A stretch of DNA of 64,000 nt, taken from Rhodoplanes sp963724735. Lineage in GTDB: Bacteria; Pseudomonadota; Alphaproteobacteria; Rhizobiales; Xanthobacteraceae. The notes below the pieces were generated by a model that was given only the letters and a program-made list of their open reading frames with translations, was not told the origin of the DNA and made no database searches. Each line of letters opens with the position of its first letter. Positions within the stretch are counted from its first letter, which is position 1. Positions 45,354 to 54,660 of the stretch are shown here, in pieces. The translations under genes and the position numbers were made by a program. The stretch spans positions 41,356-105,355 of the forward strand of contig CAVRVX010000016.1 of the NCBI GenBank assembly GCA_963724735.1. The letters are read 5' to 3'.

Positions 45354-46072
45354 GATGCTGCCCCGTTCGCTTTCTCGGCTCGCGCCATGCTGGCGCGCTC
45401 AACACGGTCAAAGCCGGCGCGAAGTTCTTGGACGAAATACGCGTTTGACCGCTGCACAATCACGTCCAGCGGTTCGATCTTTTCGGGCTGCAATTGAAGC
45501 GACAAATGCGCGACCTTCGCACCCGGCAGCGCAAGTTGTCCGCCCGCTGAATGGCGATAAGCTTCCGCTGCGACGCAAATCGATATTTCCGCGCCAAACC
45601 CTATGCCGGCGGCGTCGAGAAACGTCAGGTCGTTCCAAGGCAGATAATGCTCTACGAGCCCGGTCGGGAAAGTCATTCGCATTTTGCGCGTCGCGTCGAG
45701 TAGCTCACCGTACGCGCGCGTCGCCTTCAAAAACGCGGCTGAAATCTGCCGCGCAGATTTCAAGCGCTTGTCGCAAGCCGCTTCGAATTCGCGGATAGTT
45801 TCCTCATGCGCGGCGCGCTCGCGCTCGCACTCGGCGAGTCGATCGCGTTGTTGCGCGAGTGCATAGGCGCGCTCGAATTGGTCAAGGTTGATCTGCGCGC
45901 CGGCGAGTTGTCTGTTCAGGTCATCACGCTCGGCGACCGCCTCTGGCGTCGCGTCGACGGCGGCGGCGAGTGTAACTTCGGCAACGCGCGCGGAGAGTTC
46001 ACTGTGCGCGGCCCGTGCCGCCGTGAGCTGCGGCCGGACGCGATCGCCGAGCGATTGGGTTTTGGTCGACAT
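45350..46072 (-). CDS. Hypothetical phage protein with coiled coil
   Basis: The 240-residue protein starts MSTKTQSLGDRVRPQLTAAR. It has a long charged helical region (about residues 45-110, RDRLAECERERAAHEETIRE) and then a compact part with MTFPTGLVEHYLPWNDLTFL. The coupling to the 59-residue gene (ATGA overlap) places it in the same operon as the terminases. Function unknown. Confidence 0.6.
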   Translation of the reverse strand: MSTKTQSLGDRVRPQLTAARAAHSELSARVAEVTLAAAVDATPEAVAERDDLNRQLAGAQINLDQFERAYALAQQRDRLAECERERAAHEETIREFEAACDKRLKSARQISAAFLKATRAYGELLDATRKMRMTFPTGLVEHYLPWNDLTFLDAAGIGFGAEISICVAAEAYRHSAGGQLALPGAKVAHLSLQLQPEKIEPLDVIVQRSNAYFVQELRAGFDRVERASMARAEKANGAAS

Positions 46073-46076
46073 TGGT

Positions 46077-46299
46077 TCACGGCTTCAATGTGATGCTGGC
46101 GTTTTTTGACCCACGGAGGCGTGGCCAGAAAATTCTCGAATGCTTTGAGCGCAATGCGGACGTCTTTTCCGCGCAAGCCGACGGCGTCGGTGATCCGCAG
46201 TTCGACTGCCGCCGACGCGTTTGAACTCGTGCCAGTCAAAAAATCGACTTCTCGCAGCCCATCTTTGCCCTTTGGAAGTCCAACAAAATGCGATGCCAT
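46077..46299 (-). CDS. Small conserved phage protein, likely one-base frameshift in an A-tract
   Basis: The frame starts MASHFVGLPKGKDGLREVDF and passes TSSNASAAVELRITDAV and DVRIALKAFENFLATPPWVK. Continuing in the same frame it would run deep into the next gene. If one base of the six-base homopolymer at 46102-46107 is removed, it ends NASITLKP with a stop five bases before the next ATG, giving 73 residues. That fits a small protein family seen in rhizobial prophages and the tight operon spacing. Confidence 0.55.
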
Positions 46300-46308
46300 T
46301 GTTCCCTC

Positions 46309-46497
46309 CTATGCTGCCGCGCTTGCGGCCGTTCGTTCCTCGGTGGTGCGCTTCGCCAACGCGCGCTCGATAATTCGCCGCGCGTACACCGAAGCTGGCC
46401 GGCCGTCTGACCGCGCCGCGGCTTCCAACGCGGAAAGCGTTTCAGTCCGCAGGCAAATCGCCAGCTTACCGTTTAGAACCTTTGGACGCCGCGCCAT
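46309..46497 (-). CDS. Small ribbon-helix-helix-like DNA-binding protein
   Basis: The 62-residue product begins MARRPKVLNGKLAICLRTET, followed by LSALEAAARSDGRPASVYAR and RIIERAL: one strand then two helices, the ribbon-helix-helix pattern of phage Arc-like repressors. A GGAGG site five bases before the ATG at 46497 supports this start. It heads the small-gene operon that runs to the terminases, so it may regulate it (inference). Confidence 0.55.
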   Translation of the reverse strand: MARRPKVLNGKLAICLRTETLSALEAAARSDGRPASVYARRIIERALAKRTTEERTAASAAA

Positions 46498-47460
46498 CCG
46501 CGCCTCCATTCTCAGCTTCGACGCAAACGATGGGACAACCTCAGCCCGCCCGCAACGCACTTAATCTCATGCGAAGGGATGCAAGATAATGCGATTAAAC
46601 CTAGGTTTTCAGGACAGGGCCGCGAAAAATGACCCATCGTCATGCCCTCTCCTCTCGGCCCTTCGATGAACATGCGCGATGGGCTTTCGGTCGCTCGCCG
46701 ATCAGCGGGTTGCGACCCGGTGCCGGCTCTCGCCGGGAACCGGGCAACCTGCTTGATGTTTTGGCGAGACGAGAGGGCTGCCACATCCCTCTCCGGCGGG
46801 CCGCCGGATGTGACTCCCCCCCGGTTACCTCCAAACACCCCGGCTCGCCGTCATGCGCTCACCATTTTCCTGCGGCAGAACTCACCCGTGGGGCGACCGG
46901 CGGGCTGCCAGGATGGACCAATGCCCCCCGCCTTGGCAGCCCGTCGTACATGCGAAGCCTCGGCGTCCGCTCGCTCGCGGTGACGTGCGAGCTGTGCCAC
47001 CATGAGGCGATCCTGCCGGCCGATTGTTGGCCCGACGCTGTGCCGGTGCGCGCGTTTCGCCCGCGGATAGTGTGCACCGTCGTTGGCGTCGACGCGAGGC
47101 CGAATTGCCGCTCTTCTGGCGGCTTGGTTCGGCCTCCCATCCGAGCAGCCTGCCGTGCCCTGCTCGCGGAATACGGATGTTCTGGCAGGCCCGCGAGCTG
47201 GGGAACTGGGCTTGGCTGCCACGGTTCGATCGCGCCGACGATGGCCCGGTGCGTCAGCAATGCGACCGGCTGTCTCACGAAATCTTACGAACGGAATAGT
47301 CCGAAGCGGGTTGTTCCCGATTTTCGTGTGCATCGAATCATGATTGACTTCGATGATCGATGGCCAGCCGAGTTCAGGGAAAATAAAGAAAAAGATCGGC
47401 ACCATCGGAGGGCAAAGACCATAACGGCGCCCAACCAGCGTAGTGCATAGGAGATTTCTA
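46498..47460. other. Long region without a confident gene
   Basis: Nearly 1 kb with many overlapping frames, none with both a ribosome site and recognisable sequence, apart from the CxxC remnant at 46950. It lies between divergently oriented small genes of the element and may hold the control region for both. Confidence 0.4.
46950..47090 (+). pseudogene. Remnant of a small conserved CxxC protein
   Basis: The frame reads MRSLGVRSLAVTCELCHHEA, then AFRPRIVCTVVGVDARPN. In many Hyphomicrobiales mobile regions a protein of about 65 residues has LGVRSLxVxCELCHHxA followed by a second CxxC and DARPNW. Here the second cysteine pair is lost and the frame runs on into nonhomologous sequence, so it looks decayed. 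This rests on pattern memory only. Confidence 0.4.
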
Positions 47461-47631
47461 TGCTTACCCCCGCCACTTCAACGCACGAATTCTCGGAATT
47501 CATCGCTCTGGCGACTATGGCCGACAAGCAAGGCGACCCCGAACGCCCCTATCAGGACGAAAGCTACTTTGACGCAATCATGCGGGTCCGTCACCATCGT
47601 CCAGCCCGACGCTCGCACCTTCCTCACCACT
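47461..47631 (+). CDS. Small hypothetical protein (56 residues)
   Basis: An AGGAG site seven bases before the ATG supports this short gene. The product begins MLTPATSTHEFSEFIALATM and is acidic and helical in the first two thirds, then turns histidine- and arginine-rich (RVRHHRPARRSHLPHH). No family is recognised. Longer overlapping frames lack a start signal. Confidence 0.45.
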
Positions 47632-48332
47632 AAGCGCGGCGTCCGCTGGGGTCACGTCCGGCCCGGCCCTAGTCCATCCGCAACATCGAACAGGCCAGCT
47701 CGCGAGGTGGTTAAGCGCGGACCGCGCTCCCGCTGGACTGCTTCGCAGAGGCCCCGGCTGGCGGGACGGCCGGGGCCTCGTGTGAGCGGCTGTGTGAGGC
47801 TCCTAGCACCGCGTAACCCGGCGTGCGCTGCTCACGACCGCGGATGTACCGGCGGCCGCGGGCGGGGCGCGCCTTGGCGCGAGTGCAGCGAAAAGGCAGT
47901 TCTCAGGGCGAAGGAACAACAAATCCGCGGGCTGGTCGCAGAGCTGTACGAGCGAACCAAGGACGCCGCGGACGCGGATTACAGGGGGATCGTCCGGCGT
48001 TCCCTGGTCGAGTGCAAACACCTGCTCGATCTCGCCGCCAACTCTTGGCGCGCCTTCGGGACCGTCGGGTGCGCTAAACCAAAAAGAGAGCAGACGGTTT
48101 GTTGATTGGCCGTCTGCCAGTAGGTTGTGTGCAAGGAGGAACTTGCTCACAAGGGGCAGACTACCATACAACCTCAACGGGTGAAAGTCCTGACTAAATG
48201 CCCTCGGCCCTCCGATGAATCGGCACTTTCCAGTTCTCTGGCCCTGTTCACAGTGCTCACGGTCCTCTCGCCCGAACTCGTTCAAGCATCCAGGGTTAGA
48301 TTTTCAATCCAGAAAGCGCGGAGGGAAACTAG
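47632..48332. other. Intergenic region with a hairpin but no confident gene
   Basis: About 700 bases. A plus-strand open segment at about 47890-48100 encodes helical sequence (AKEQQIRGLVAELYERTKDA) but has no start codon with a ribosome site and may be a remnant. At about 48090-48118 a perfect 8-bp stem GCAGACGG/CCGTCTGC occurs without a T-run. Confidence 0.4.
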
Positions 48333-48557
48333 ATGGATAACGAGTTCGACGATTTCATCCGCAGAATGAAAAAAGAGGCTAGCGCATCCTTCGACATGGA
48401 CGCAAAAGGACGAGCCGTTCACATCATTGCCGACGCTGTCCAGCGTATGCGCAACGAAGGTCTAGGCAGCATCGACATCGCCAAGAGCTTGAGCCACGCT
48501 GCCGCCGTGCTCGCAGGCCATGAGGATGATTGGGAGTGGGAATGGGAAGACGAATAG
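48333..48557 (+). CDS. Small acidic hypothetical protein
   Basis: The 74-residue protein begins MDNEFDDFIRRMKKEASASF and ends in a striking acidic-tryptophan tail (HEDDWEWEWEDE). A GGAGGG site lies before the ATG. The middle (IIADAVQRMRNEGLGSIDIA) is helical. No family is recognised. It lies just upstream of the gene broken by IS66 copy 2. Confidence 0.55.
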   Translation: MDNEFDDFIRRMKKEASASFDMDAKGRAVHIIADAVQRMRNEGLGSIDIAKSLSHAAAVLAGHEDDWEWEWEDE

Positions 48558-48624
48558 GTTGTGCCCGAGCGCCCTACCGCGCCCCTGCTCGCGGCCCGCC
48601 GACGCACGGCCGAACTGGCGAGAG

Positions 48625-48710
48625 ATGCGTGACCGAGAAAACGTGCTGTTCGTAAGCACCTTTCAGCGGAAGGACGGGGATTTCGTCACTCTGACTTTGT
48701 TTGATCACGA
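48625..48710 (+). pseudogene. Small hypothetical gene, 5' part split by IS66 copy 2
   Basis: The gene begins MRDRENVLFVSTFQRKDGDF and reaches LTLFDHE at the insertion point. The IS supplies a stop codon at once. The remainder continues after the element at 51700 in frame. The target duplication GATCACGA (48703-48710 and 51692-51699) is perfect. Removing the insert gives 65 codons. Confidence 0.6.
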
Positions 48711-48791
48711 GTAACAGCCCAGGTAGGGCGAGAGCGATAGCCGGAATAGAATTTCCTCGACTGCGACGGCGGGTTCCAATTCAAGAATCGG

Positions 48792-50261
48792 ATGATTCGC
48801 GAAACGCCGAGCGTGCCGTCCACGGAAGACCTGATCGCGCTGATAGCGGCGCTGAAGGCGGAGAATGCGTCTCTGAGAGCGCGGATGGCCGAACTCGAGC
48901 GCCGGCTCGGGTTGAACAGTTCGAACAGCGGCAAGCCTCCGTCGAGCGATGGGCTGAAGAAGCCGGCACGGGTGACGAGCCTGCGGGAACGTTCCGGCAA
49001 GAAACCGGGCGGGCAGAAGGGTCACAAAGGCGAGACGCTGCGGCAGGTCGCTGATCCCGATGAGGTCGTCAATCATTACCCGTCGGCCTGCTTTGGGTGC
49101 GGCGCGGGCCTCGATCCGGACACGAGCGTCGGCCACAGCATCCGGCAGGTGTTCGATCTGCCCGAGCCGCGGCCTCTCGTCGTCACCGAACATCGTGCGC
49201 ACGATTGCCGATGCGCCGCTTGCGGCGCGGAAACACGGGCGCCGTTTCCAGACGGCGTCAATGCGCCCGTGCAATACGGCCCGCGGATTGGCGCTTTCGT
49301 GCTCTATCTCCTGCACTACCAGTTGTTGCCCGAGAAGCGTCTGGTCGAGTTGATGGCCGATCTCCTCGGGGTGAAGCTGGTGACCGCGACCATCGCCCGG
49401 ATCAGCCAGGACTGTGCCCGGCGCTTCCAAGGCTTCGCCGATGTCGTGCGAGACCATGTCGCAGCGGCGCCGGTCAAGCACATGGATGAAACCGGCTTTC
49501 GGATCGGCGGCAGAACGCAATGGCTGCATATCGCCTCCACCGCGCTGCTGACCTTCTATCGCGTCTGCGCCAAGCGCGGCAGCCTCTTGATGAATGTCGC
49601 CGGCATCGTTGTCCACGATCACTGGAAGCCCTATTACACGATGCCGGGCGTGCGGCACGCCTTGTGCAACGCCCACCACTTGCGCGAACTGAAGGCTCTC
49701 GTCGAAATCGAGAAAGAAGACTGGGCGCGCAAAATGCAGCGGGTACTGCGGCGCGCCTGTCACGCGGCGAATCTCGCACGCGATCGAGGCGTACCGCTGA
49801 AGCCGTCTCTGATCGCACTGATCGAGCGCTGTTACGACGCCATTCTCGCCGAAGGGCTGGCATTCCACGAGGCTCAAGCACCACTGGCCCAACCCGTGAA
49901 GGGAGGCCGAAAACGGCGCGGCCGTGTGCCTCGCCGAACCGGACACAATCTCCTCTTGCGCCTCGCAACGCGCAAACAGGACACGTTGCGCTTTCTTCAC
50001 GATCCGACGGTGCCCTTCACCAACAATCAAGCCGAGCGCGACGGGCGCATGATGAAGCTGCGGCAGAAGATCTCCGGCGGCTTCCGCTCGGCCAAAGGCG
50101 CGATGGACTTCGCACTCATCCGATCCTTCTTCTCGACCGCCAAGAAGCAGGGCTTTGTAACGGGCAGTCGGTTGTCAATCCCTCTCTTGCGTTATCCGAT
50201 CGCCGAGCACTTGCTTCTGTACGGGGTCGGCGCGAGGCCGCCACCTGATGGTGTCCGTTGA
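48792..50261 (+). pseudogene. tnpC: IS66 transposase TnpC, 3' end displaced by IS110
   Basis: The protein is nearly identical to that at 11726-13153 up to FFSTAKKQG, including NSSNSGKPPSSDGLKKP, HMDETGFR and FTNNQAERDGRMMK. After that it reads into IS110 for about 35 foreign residues. The true end (NIIDALTCDPSNLAKSLRLS) is found at about 51599-51661, beyond the insertion. The catalytic residues are upstream of the break, so activity is possible but not expected to be normal. Confidence 0.88.
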
Positions 50262-51595
50262 GGATAGGCCGACCAATCTGGCACGCGTGGTCGTGTTGCC
50301 ACTACCCAGCTTGCGGTCTGACCTGATCCGTCGTCCCGGCGAGGGACTCCGCTTCGGGAAGCCGATGTCCTGTGCTGCCCGAAATCCGTTGAACTCTCCC
50401 TGTCAGGCCGCCACAGCGGCAGAAGCGAACAGCGTTCCATCGACCAGCATGCGATGCATGATCACGGCGAGCTTGCGGGCGAGCGCCACCTTTGCCTTCT
50501 TCATGCCGGCGCGTTTGGCAAGCCGCATCGCCCAGCTCTTGAGGGCTGTGCAGCCCTTGAGGGGCTGGGTTAGGATGATGTGGCCGGCCTCGTAGAGCGC
50601 CGTTCGCACTCCCTCGTCGCCGATCTTGCTGATTTGTCCAGTGATGTCCGTTTCACCAGACTGATACTTCTTTGGGGTCAGCCCGAAATGCGCCCCAACC
50701 CCCTTCGACGATTTAAACCGAGCGGGATCATCGATCGCCGCAACATAGGTGAGCGCCACAATCGCGCCGACGCCCGGCGTCGACATCAACAGCCGCACCC
50801 GTCCGTCCGAACGTGCGATTGAACGCACCCGCTTCTCAAAGCCGGCTAACTCCCGCCGCAGGGTCTCGTGGACCGCGAGGAGCGCCGCCGCAATGACCTC
50901 CAGGGTTGCGTTGCCCTCGACCAGAACCCTGATCCGCCCAGCGAACCGGCTCGGTGTCGTGGCGCCGACTTTCAGGCCGAAGCCGCGCAACAGGCCCCGT
51001 AGGCTCATCTGCACATCCAACAGCTTCGATTGCACCAGCTTGCGCGCCGTCAACAACGCGCGCATCTCCTGCGCCGCCATCGACTTGCAGTGCACCGGCC
51101 GGAACCAGCCGAGCCGCATCAGTTGCGCAATCCCGCGCGCGTCATTGCGGTCGCTCTTGACCGGCATCGCCTTGAAAGCATCGCGCACGTGCCGCGTCTC
51201 CAAGAGCTCAACTGGCAAGGCCTGCCGCTCGCATCGCCGCATGGAGCCATTGCGACATCGGGCCAGCCTCCAGGCCGATCCGCTCAAGCCCGAAGCCAAG
51301 CCCGCGAAACCAGGCGATCAGCGCCTCCGGCTCGCTCGCAATCCTCTGCTCCCGGATGATCTTGCCTACCCCGTCCACCACGCAAACGCTCGAGTATTCC
51401 AATGACACGTCAATCCCGGCATAATAGGTCATGGTCGTCTCTCATCGATGTTTGGAGCGGGCTCGCCCGACTCCGTTTGATGCTCATCAGTTTGAGGGAC
51501 GACCACCCGGCCGCAAAGCCCAGCCGCGAGCGAGCGCGCCACCCATAGCGCCGAAGCGAGCGAGCGGCTTGCTCAATGCAGGCCCGTTACGCCAT
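50155..51595 (-). mobile_element. IS110-family (IS1111-like) insertion sequence nested in IS66 copy 2
   Basis: Comparison with IS66 copy 1 shows a 1441-base insert between CAGGGCT and CTGGAAC. Near the ends lie subterminal inverted repeats GTAACGGGC, three bases from the left edge and about five from the right. No real target duplication is seen. These features fit the IS1111 branch. Noncoding stretches of 248 bases (transposase 3' side) and 163 bases (5' side) flank the gene. Confidence 0.82.
50403..51432 (-). pseudogene. IS110-family transposase (DEDD), frameshifted
   Basis: The N-terminal frame starts MTYYAGIDVSLEYSSVCVVD, with the first acidic residue of the RuvC-like DEDD domain, and reads to WLHAAMRAAGL. 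The second frame carries PVELLETRHVRDAFKAMPVK, SDRNDARGIAQLMRLGW and the C-terminal IS116/IS110/IS902 domain (LMSTPGVGAIVALTYVA, GLTPKKYQSGE). An extra T in GGCCTTGCC splits them. Removing it leaves 343 codons, normal for the family. Confidence 0.85.
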
Positions 51596-51691
51596 CTGGA
51601 ACATCATCGACGCCCTGACCTGCGACCCATCCAACTTGGCGAAATCCCTCCGCCTATCGTGAGCCGGAAAGCCAACCTGGGCAGTAACAAC

Positions 51692-51808
51692 GATCACGAG
51701 GAGGCCAGAGTCGAGGTCCCTGTACCTCCCGCTGGCCTCCGAGCGCTCGGCAAATATCTGCTAGCGCGGGCGGAACACCACGAGCAGAGGGCGCTCACCG
51801 CCTCATGA
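51692..51808 (+). pseudogene. Small hypothetical gene, 3' part split by IS66 copy 2
   Basis: After the right-hand target repeat the frame continues EEARVEVPVPPAGLRALGKY, then LLARAEHHEQRALTAS and a stop. Joined to 48625-48710 it forms a 64-residue protein. The combined product has no recognised family. Confidence 0.6.
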
Positions 51809-51885
51809 GCAATGACTTGTGTCCCCGCGACTTTCCGCGTTCGTGGTCGGGTCCGCGAGCGTGAGACCGCGTTGTATCCGGACGC

Positions 51886-51914
51886 AAAAAAACCCGCCGA
51901 GCTTCCCCGGCGGG
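51886..51914 (-). terminator. Rho-independent terminator (minus strand)
   Basis: Read on the minus strand, the stem CCCGCCG/CGGCGGG with an 8-base loop is followed by seven T residues. It lies about 135 bases beyond the stop of the gene ending at 52051. Confidence 0.8.
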
Positions 51915-52050
51915 CTTGCGTGTTGGTGCGCGCGTTGGCGACCTTGAACGGAATGTCACGACCAGCTCGCGGGCCCGCAGGTCGCCTTTCTGATAGCCGA
52001 GGCGCGCGCTCCCCGACCGGAGTACCGCTGCGGGCTGGTGTCCGAATGAG

Positions 52051-52476
52051 TCAGGCGGCTGCCGTTATGCCTCCGCCGTTATCATCCGGCGGCGGCGAGG
52101 CGCAGTACGCGGCGGCGACAAGCCGATGCGCGGCCACATCAAGCATTTTTGCCAATCCTTCGAAATTACGGTGAATCCGCTTGATGGCTTGGAGGAATTC
52201 CTCGAAGGAATGCTCGTCCTCCGCCATCATCTCACCGGCGAATTCCGTGAGCTTGTCCTTCGGCATTAAGAGGCAGGCAAACGCCATACGAGCTGTAGGC
52301 AGGTCATTTTCTCTGCTCTGATCCCACGCCTCATTGCTCGGCGGGGCCTTGATCTTGATGGTTGGATCGCTGTCGTCCCCCTTAATCGGGGGATCGAACT
52401 CGATGTCCTGAAAGAACTGCCGCCACTCTTCCTCTGATGGCTTAGGTGGGGGAGGAAGGTTGATAATCTCAGCCAT
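52051..52476 (-). CDS. Hypothetical protein of the integrated element
   Basis: The 141-residue protein starts MAEIINLPPPPKPSEEEWRQ and has an acidic, proline-rich first third. A helical part follows with TARMAFACLLMPKDKLTEFA and EFLQAIKRIHRNFEGLAKM. It ends in a low-complexity tail. I recognise no domain. It is followed by a strong terminator, so it is the last gene of a minus-strand unit. Confidence 0.55.
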   Translation of the reverse strand: MAEIINLPPPPKPSEEEWRQFFQDIEFDPPIKGDDSDPTIKIKAPPSNEAWDQSRENDLPTARMAFACLLMPKDKLTEFAGEMMAEDEHSFEEFLQAIKRIHRNFEGLAKMLDVAAHRLVAAAYCASPPPDDNGGGITAAA

Positions 52477-52712
52477 GGCATGCTCCTATCCGTGAGTGTG
52501 AATCCACGCACAGGCGGGGCGGCAAGCCGGTCGATTTGTGATAGGAATCGGTGGCCATCGACGCATCGCCTGCTGGTGCGCGGTGGAAGTCGCGGCCGGG
52601 TGTTCCACCACTCGGTCGCGGCGCTTACTCTGCCACTCAGGCGAGCGGATCGCAAGCGGGCAAGACGATTTCGCAAGCCTGTTGCGCGCCTCCCCCCACA
52701 CCGCCCCGCCGC

Positions 52713-53207
52713 TTAACGGCCGGTCTTTTGTCGCTCCCTAGCCCAGCGCACTTGCGCTGCTTTTCTACCGAGCGCCGTAGCCTTGCGCTTCGGCATGTAT
52801 TTGCGCGACGCGAGGCCGCCGGCGCGGGCGATTTTCCGAATGAAGCGCTTGGAAAACATGGTATGCACAGCGGCGGCGTGCATCGTGCATCCTTCGCGCC
52901 TTTTTTGGTGTTTTTGCAGTAGTTTCTCGCGCGCTTCCGCGTCGTCAACGGCGACCAGCTTTATCGCCAATCCAGCGAGCATGAAGGGCAGCGTGATGTT
53001 GCTGATTCGTTTTATCGGACGCGGAGAGAGGAGCTTGGAGGCGTGACCGCCTGTGAGGCCGCATATGCGATCGAGATCGACGCGGCTGATCTTCAGTTGT
53101 TCGGCGCGATCGCGAAGAAGCGCTTGCAACTCCTCAAACGTCCAGATTATGCCCAGCGTTGAGCCAGGAAGGTTGCTGGCTGGCGTTTCTGGCGTGGCTG
53201 CAATCAC
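52713..53207 (-). CDS. Phage-type helix-turn-helix protein, hypothetical
   Basis: The 164-residue protein (GTG start) has a helix-turn-helix-like region at about residues 24-75 (ELQALLRDRAEQLKISRVDL, DRICGLTGGHASKLLSP, KRISNITLPFMLAGLAIKL), the layout of a small regulator found in alphaproteobacterial prophages. The C-terminal third is very basic (FIRKIARAGGLASRKYMPKR). A DNA-binding role is inferred from the pattern only. Confidence 0.55.
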   Translation of the reverse strand: MIAATPETPASNLPGSTLGIIWTFEELQALLRDRAEQLKISRVDLDRICGLTGGHASKLLSPRPIKRISNITLPFMLAGLAIKLVAVDDAEAREKLLQKHQKRREGCTMHAAAVHTMFSKRFIRKIARAGGLASRKYMPKRKATALGRKAAQVRWARERQKTGR

Positions 53208-53218
53208 GGTGAGCCCGC

Positions 53219-53787
53219 CTATGCGTTTTCCTGGACCGGGAGTGTGCTGGGTGCCAGGGAAGGCGTTTGCTCAATCCCGGCGGCTCCGGGACCTGTCCGC
53301 CCCGGTATTTTTCGAGGTGTATCCTCCGTCCACTGGGCTTGTCGCTGATCGTCAGCCCCGCCGCCACCCCGACCTTGGCCCGTAGCGCGTCATGTTGCGC
53401 TCCCGCGTGCCGCATCACGATCACGTCGTCAGGCTGCGCTGCGCCAGTCTTGAGCAAGACGCGGCACGCGTCGAACAGCGGCGTCTCTGATGTGCACAGC
53501 AAGGCGTCGGAACCGTCGAGGCGGGCGTCGAATGCATTCGGGTGCTTTGAGCCGTCCGGCCGGATATGCGGCGACACGGTGATCGTATGGGTCATGCTCA
53601 TCGCATCGCCCTGCTTCCGCTCGCGTTTTGGGGAAAGTGAGCGGGTTTGTTCATTCCCGCGCAGTTTCTTGAGTACGTCACGCGCGGTCGATTGCGGAAT
53701 CCCGGCCTTCCTCGCCGCCTCTCGCAGCCCGCCGGCCTTGCCACGGCCGAGACACTCGACCTCGAAACCGTTGCCCCCCATCTTCAT
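53219..53787 (-). CDS. Hypothetical protein(s) with N-terminal HTH segment, probable frameshift near the end
   Basis: The frame opens MKMGGNGFEVECLGRGKAGG, and GLREAARKAGIPQSTARDVL looks like a helix-turn-helix. From about 53604, MSMTHTITVSPHIRPDGSKH begins a separate-looking domain with DVIVMRHAGAQHDALRAKVG. It may be a gene of its own. In this frame it would overlap the next gene by 74 bases. A one-base change near 53265 would instead end it EQTPSLAPSTLPVQENA, with a stop just before the next start at 53207, which looks more natural. Confidence 0.45.
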
Positions 53788-53829
53788 TGGGCCGCCGTCT
53801 TGCCACGCCGCAATTCCAAACCCACCAGC

Positions 53830-53988
53830 TCACGCAGCCGCTCCGCCTGCGCCGCCAGCCGCAAGCCACGATCGCAAAATCAGCACAACAAGGTTCGATA
53901 CCGATCGACAATCGCGCGCCGCCACAGCCGCAAGCGCAGCGGAAAGGTCGGATGGCAAACGAAGATGAAGCTGACTCGGTGCTTTCAT
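53830..53988 (-). CDS. Small ribbon-helix-helix-like protein
   Basis: The product begins MKAPSQLHLRLPSDLSAALA, followed by AVAARDCRSVSNLVVLILRS: a beta strand and two helices typical of Arc-like repressors. The frame ends soon after in a Gly/Ala tail. In the next frame LAAQAERLRELVGLELRRGK runs to a stop that overlaps the following ATG, so another frameshift may hide the true C-terminus. The start lacks a clear ribosome site. Confidence 0.4.
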   Translation of the reverse strand: MKAPSQLHLRLPSDLSAALAAVAARDCRSVSNLVVLILRSWLAAGGAGGAAA

Positions 53989-54660
53989 GCCGCTAGTATC
54001 GCGAGCATCCCGGATACGTCGCAACGCACCTAGAACAAACGAACTTTCAAACAGCGCCGCGGTGTAGAGATCGGGAAGGGTCGATACAGCACGAGAGCGC
54101 CGTTTCCCCCCCCCCACCATACCCCCTATGCTGCGCCCTATGCTGCCAGTTTCGCAGCGATATGCCTCGCCACGACTCAGCGGCGGGCGCTGATGCGTCA
54201 GAACGAAACGAGCGGCTTTGGCTGCCGCGGACTTACCACGGGGGTCCAGGGGGCGAGCAGCCAGGGCCAGCGGATGACGGCAGACCAGGCCAGGGCCGAG
54301 GGCCGTAGCTTCCCTCGTGCTTCCCAGATCGCGGCAACCGCAGGCAATATGCGGCTAAGCCATTGGTATCACAGCGGCAGAAGAATGCAGACCATCTGTC
54401 TGTGAAGCAGACGGTGAGGGCGACGAGCCCATCACGCAGAACGCTCGCCAGTCTTCGAAGTTCGGTTATCCACGCCGAGGCTATCTACCAAGCCTGAACG
54501 GTGTGAGGTCCTCAGGGCAGTTGGGGCAGGTCCGCCTATATAAGCGTACGCGCGCGCGTGTGAGGCAAAATCTCTGCACTTGCCCTATGTGCCCTGGACT
54601 GCTCTCCGTGGTATTGCTGCCCCGGGTCCACGCGGACATCTTCGGAAGGGCGATTGCAGG
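53989..54660. other. Intergenic region between divergent genes of the element
   Basis: No supported gene. The stretch at about 54540-54560 contains TATATAAG and an alternating CGTACGCGCGCGCG run, and may hold the promoter of the membrane-protein gene at 54661. Only shadow frames occur elsewhere. Confidence 0.4.

Larger units (their letters stand above)
48711..51691 (+). mobile_element. IS66-family insertion sequence, copy 2, interrupted by IS110
   Basis: The ends match copy 1 (GTAACAGCCCAGGTAGGGC on the left; the right end, read inward, has GTTACTGCCCAGGTTGGC). The flanks are a perfect 8-bp duplication GATCACGA if three extra bases are counted at the right end. Without the nested IS110 the element is 1540 bases, close to copy 1. 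The coding direction is plus. Confidence 0.85.

Noticed and set aside
46629..47450. 273-codon plus-strand frame
   Set aside because: The first third has no ribosome site or homology and the tail is nonhomologous; only the short CxxC remnant inside it looks real.
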